A DNA stretch of 64,000 nt, from positions 434,001 to 498,000 of the forward strand of contig NZ_BSSM01000001.1 of the NCBI RefSeq assembly GCF_030269125.1. The letters are read 5' to 3'. The notes beneath the pieces are model-generated. The model saw only the letters and a list, made by a program, of their open reading frames with translations. It made no database searches and was not told the origin of the DNA. Position 1 is the stretch's first letter; each line of letters begins with the position of its first letter. Below are positions 61,366 through 64,000 of this stretch, one piece after another. This stretch comes from Streptomyces hygroscopicus subsp. hygroscopicus. Its GTDB lineage: Bacteria; Actinomycetota; Actinomycetes; Streptomycetales; Streptomycetaceae. The translations under genes were made by a program, and so were the position numbers.

Positions 61366-64000
61366 ATGGTGTGGATTGCGCGTGAGCACGCGGGACGGCT
61401 GGCGCGGTGCGCGGCCGCCTTCGAGCCGGGTGACCCGGCCCGTACGGGGCGGATGGCCTTCTGGGACCCGGAGGGCGGGGACCCGCCCGCGCTGCCCGGT
61501 CCCCTCGCGGCGGAGGCCGGGCTCGTCACTGCTCAGGGGCCGCGCCAGGTCCCCGTCCTGTGGCTGTCCGTCGGTGACGCGCTGCCGGTCCTGGCCCTGG
61601 CCCGGCGCGAGTACGGCGGCGACGCGGTCCACCCCGCGGCGGCCTTCTGGGGCGCCGCCACCGCGCTGGTGCTCCACCTGGCCGCCCGGGAACGGATTCT
61701 GCCCGGCGTGTCCGCCGGCGGCTACGACGCCTGGCGGGTCGGCCCGTTCGACCCCGAGGACGTACTGCGGCTGCGGGAGCTGGCGGCCGCCGCCCCGCCG
61801 GAGGCCCTCGCCGTGCCGGTGCCCGGGACCGCGCTGCTGCCGCCCGCGGACGGCCTGCTGCGCGCCTTCCTGGACGCCGTCGCCGACACGCTGCCGCGCA
61901 CCGCGGCGGCCGAGGCGGCCACCGGCCGGGCGGCGTTCGCCGCCGCGGCACCCCAGCACGTCCCGCGACTGCGCTCCTGGGCGGAGGAGATCGCGGTCGG
62001 TGTCGACTCGGGCGTGCGGGTCTCGCTCTCCGTGCGGCTGGCCCAGGGCACGGACAGCACGGACGGCGCGCCGGTCGGCCAGATCGTCCCTCTGGTGTCC
62101 GATCTCGCCGACCCGACGGTGGAACTGACCGCCTCGGACCTCTTCGACGGCGCCCCGCACGCCCTGGGACCCGTCGCCCAGGCCGACACCGTCCGCGCCG
62201 TGCGCCGGGCGGCCACCGTGTGGGAACCGCTCGCCCGGCTGCTGCCGGTGCCCCGCGTGCTCGACCTCGCGGACGAGGAGTTCGGCGAGTTGCTGGGCGG
62301 TGCGGCGGCCCGGCTGCGGGCGCACGGCATCGACGTGCGCTGGCCGGATGAGGCGCGGCGGCGCCTGACCGCGCGGGCCGTGGTGGGTGGGGACCGCGTC
62401 CCGCCCGCCGACCCGCGCTCCTTCCTCGGCGGGGACGGCACCGTCGACCTGCGCTGGCAGTTGTGCCTCGACGGGGATCCGCTGAGCGAGGAGGAGGCGG
62501 CGGCCGTCGCCGGTGCGGGGCGGCCGGTGGTGCGGGTGCGCGGCGACTGGGCGTTCGTCGGCCCCGGACTCGCCCGCAGGGCCCGCAACCGCGTCCTGCC
62601 TCCGCTCACCGCCGTGGAGACCCTCGCGGTCGCCCTCACCGGGTACGCGGAGATCGGAGGCGAGCGGGTGGCCGTCGCCGACGGCCCCTGGCTGCGCGCC
62701 CTGCGCGCGCTGCTGAGCGACCCCGCCGGTGACGCGCCCGTCGGGCAGCCTGCCGCGCTCGCCGCGACCCTGCGCGACTACCAGGTGCGCGGGCTGGCCT
62801 GGCTGACGCGGATGACCTCGCTCGGCCTCGGCGGCTGCCTCGCCGACGACATGGGCCTCGGCAAGACGGTCCAGCTCATCGCGCTCCACCTCGTCCGCCA
62901 GGAGCACGAGGTCAGCCGCGGCCCCACTCTCGTGGTGTGCCCGGCGTCGCTGCTCGGCAACTGGGAGCGGGAGATCCGCAGATTCGCCCCGGGCACCGCG
63001 GTCCGCCGCTTCCACGGCGCCGCCCGCGGCGTGGAGGGCGCCGACGACGGCTTCGTGCTGACCACCTACGGCACGATGCGCCTGGACACCGGGCGGCTCA
63101 CCGGCCACCGCTGGGGAATGGTCGTCGCCGACGAGGCCCAGCACGTGAAGAACGCGTCGTCGGCCACAGCCAGGGCACTGCGGCTGATCCCGACCGGCGC
63201 GCGGGTCGCGCTGACCGGCACCCCTGTGGAGAACAGCCTTTCCGAACTGTGGGCCCTGCTCGACTGGACCACGCCCGGTCTGCTCGGCGGCCACGGCCGG
63301 TTCCGGCGCCGTTGGATCGCCCCGATCGAGGCCGAGCGGTCCGCCGCGGGCGCCGGGGCGGGCTCCGGCGACACCGCCGGGCGGCTCGCCGGTCTCGTCC
63401 GGCCGTTCCTGCTGCGCCGCCGCAAGTCCGACCCGGGCGTGGCGCCCGAACTGCCGCCCAAGACCGAGACGGACCACCCGGTACCGCTGACCGCCGAGCA
63501 GAGCGCCCTCTACGAGCAGCAGGTGCGCGCCGTGATGGCCGAGATCCGGTCGACCGAGGGGATCGCCCGCAGCGGTCTGGTGCTCAGGCTGCTCACCGGT
63601 CTGAAGCAGATCTGCAACCACCCCGCGCAGTTCCTGAGGGAGCGGGCGCCGAAGTTGGCCGGCCGCTCAGGGAAGCTGGCCCTGCTGGACGAACTGCTGG
63701 ACACCGTCCTGGCGGAGGACGGCGCGATGCTGGTCTTCACCCAGTACGTCGCGATGGCGCGGCTGCTGGAACGGCATCTGCGGGACCGGGGCGTCCCGGC
63801 CCGACTGCTGCACGGGGGGACGCCGGTGGCCCAGCGGGAGGAGATGGTCCGCCGCTTCCAGGACGGTGAGGTGCCGGTCTTCCTGCTGTCGCTGAAGGCG
63901 GCCGGCACCGGCCTCAACCTGACCCGGGCCGATCACGTCGTGCACTACGACCGCTGGTGGAACCCGGCCGTCGAGGCCCAGGCGACCGACCGGGCCCACC
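61366..64000 (+). CDS. SNF2-family DEAD/DEAH-box helicase (3' truncated by window)
   Basis: The frame opens at ATG 61366 and is still open at the window end (878 codons). The N-terminal about 460 residues are the SNF2-helicase-associated region. The helicase core follows: LRDYQVRGLAWLTRM, motif I LADDMGLGKTVQLIAL (about residue 490), VVCPASLLGNWEREI, motif II MVVADEAQHVKN, motif III ALTGTPVENS, FLLRRRKSD, AMLVFTQYVAMARLL, LLHGGTPVAQREEMV and motifs V/VI LSLKAAGTGLNL with WWNPAVEAQATDRAH at the edge. It is a DNA-dependent ATPase that probably remodels protein-DNA complexes; in actinomycetes it is often next to a SWIM zinc-finger gene, which would lie beyond the window. Confidence 0.93.
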   Translation, partial: MVWIAREHAGRLARCAAAFEPGDPARTGRMAFWDPEGGDPPALPGPLAAEAGLVTAQGPRQVPVLWLSVGDALPVLALARREYGGDAVHPAAAFWGAATALVLHLAARERILPGVSAGGYDAWRVGPFDPEDVLRLRELAAAAPPEALAVPVPGTALLPPADGLLRAFLDAVADTLPRTAAAEAATGRAAFAAAAPQHVPRLRSWAEEIAVGVDSGVRVSLSVRLAQGTDSTDGAPVGQIVPLVSDLADPTVELTASDLFDGAPHALGPVAQADTVRAVRRAATVWEPLARLLPVPRVLDLADEEFGELLGGAAARLRAHGIDVRWPDEARRRLTARAVVGGDRVPPADPRSFLGGDGTVDLRWQLCLDGDPLSEEEAAAVAGAGRPVVRVRGDWAFVGPGLARRARNRVLPPLTAVETLAVALTGYAEIGGERVAVADGPWLRALRALLSDPAGDAPVGQPAALAATLRDYQVRGLAWLTRMTSLGLGGCLADDMGLGKTVQLIALHLVRQEHEVSRGPTLVVCPASLLGNWEREIRRFAPGTAVRRFHGAARGVEGADDGFVLTTYGTMRLDTGRLTGHRWGMVVADEAQHVKNASSATARALRLIPTGARVALTGTPVENSLSELWALLDWTTPGLLGGHGRFRRRWIAPIEAERSAAGAGAGSGDTAGRLAGLVRPFLLRRRKSDPGVAPELPPKTETDHPVPLTAEQSALYEQQVRAVMAEIRSTEGIARSGLVLRLLTGLKQICNHPAQFLRERAPKLAGRSGKLALLDELLDTVLAEDGAMLVFTQYVAMARLLERHLRDRGVPARLLHGGTPVAQREEMVRRFQDGEVPVFLLSLKAAGTGLNLTRADHVVHYDRWWNPAVEAQATDRAH

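Overview
The window is very G+C-rich actinobacterial DNA, almost certainly from a Streptomyces chromosome. Evidence: strong third-position G/C bias, frequent GTG starts and ATGA/GTGA stop-start overlaps, a complete conservon (cvnABCD plus P450), F420-type LLM enzymes, PucR and PadR regulators, and an ethylmalonyl-CoA gene set followed by phospholipid genes. No rRNA, tRNA, CRISPR array or intact insertion sequence was seen. Assignments rest on reading the translations; no database search was run.

Layout. 1-5.3 kb: ethylmalonyl-CoA pathway operon (3' end of ccr, ecm/meaA, mcl, mch, mcd) ending in a strong hairpin. 5.4-7 kb: psd-pssA (phosphatidylserine/phosphatidylethanolamine synthesis) with terminator. 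7-10.8 kb: glycerate kinase, then three co-oriented genes likely to handle ADP-ribose or NAD (ADP-ribosylglycohydrolase, Nudix, sirtuin). 10.8-13.7 kb: alkylation repair (ogt, ada-alkA fusion) and a MetF-like reductase. 14.1-20.6 kb: conservon cvnA-B-C-D, with a CvnB carrying two Roadblock domains, a CYP157-type P450 lacking the EXXR motif, a second P450 and an enoyl-CoA hydratase. 20.9-32.7 kb: macro-domain protein, two phytoene-desaturase-like FAD enzymes, an unknown two-TM/cupin-like pair, a gamma-glutamyltransferase homologue, a DUF3556 membrane protein, an acyl-CoA ligase and a PucR-type regulator. 33.8-38.5 kb: domain-permuted lipoate ligase, a WXG100-type cluster that may be a secreted effector with a membrane partner, and a DUF3558-like secreted protein. 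38.5-47.5 kb: reductive pyrimidine (or hydantoin) catabolism: NCS1 permease, LLM flavin enzyme, dihydropyrimidinase, two ureidopropionase paralogues, PucR regulator, class III aminotransferase. 47.6-51.5 kb: XRE regulator, probably leaderless map, ClpC-family chaperone. 51.5-58.1 kb: secreted Ggt, unknown membrane protein, DUF6278-like protein, exonuclease III, metallo-beta-lactamase-fold protein, and a PcaD-PcaC fusion whose lactonase serine is alanine. 58.1-61.4 kb: a decayed, repeat-rich patch with a lysR remnant, padR with twin perfect operators and a DrrA-type ABC ATPase gene broken by an inversion. 61.4 kb to the end: the first 878 codons of a SNF2-family helicase behind an 8-bp tandem repeat.

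How the genes work together. The EMC operon converts crotonyl-CoA-derived C4/C5 units to glyoxylate and propionyl-CoA precursors. The pyrimidine cluster would take up a base, open the dihydro ring, hydrolyse the ureido acid and transaminate beta-alanine, with a PucR regulator inside the cluster; no dihydropyrimidine dehydrogenase gene is present in the window. The conservon is a membrane-linked sensor/GTPase module translated together with two P450s. The most unusual features are the EXXR-less P450, the double-Roadblock CvnB, the Ser-to-Ala PcaL, the inversion-broken ABC gene with intact operators, and the uncharacterised pairs at 23-24.7 kb and 35-37.7 kb.
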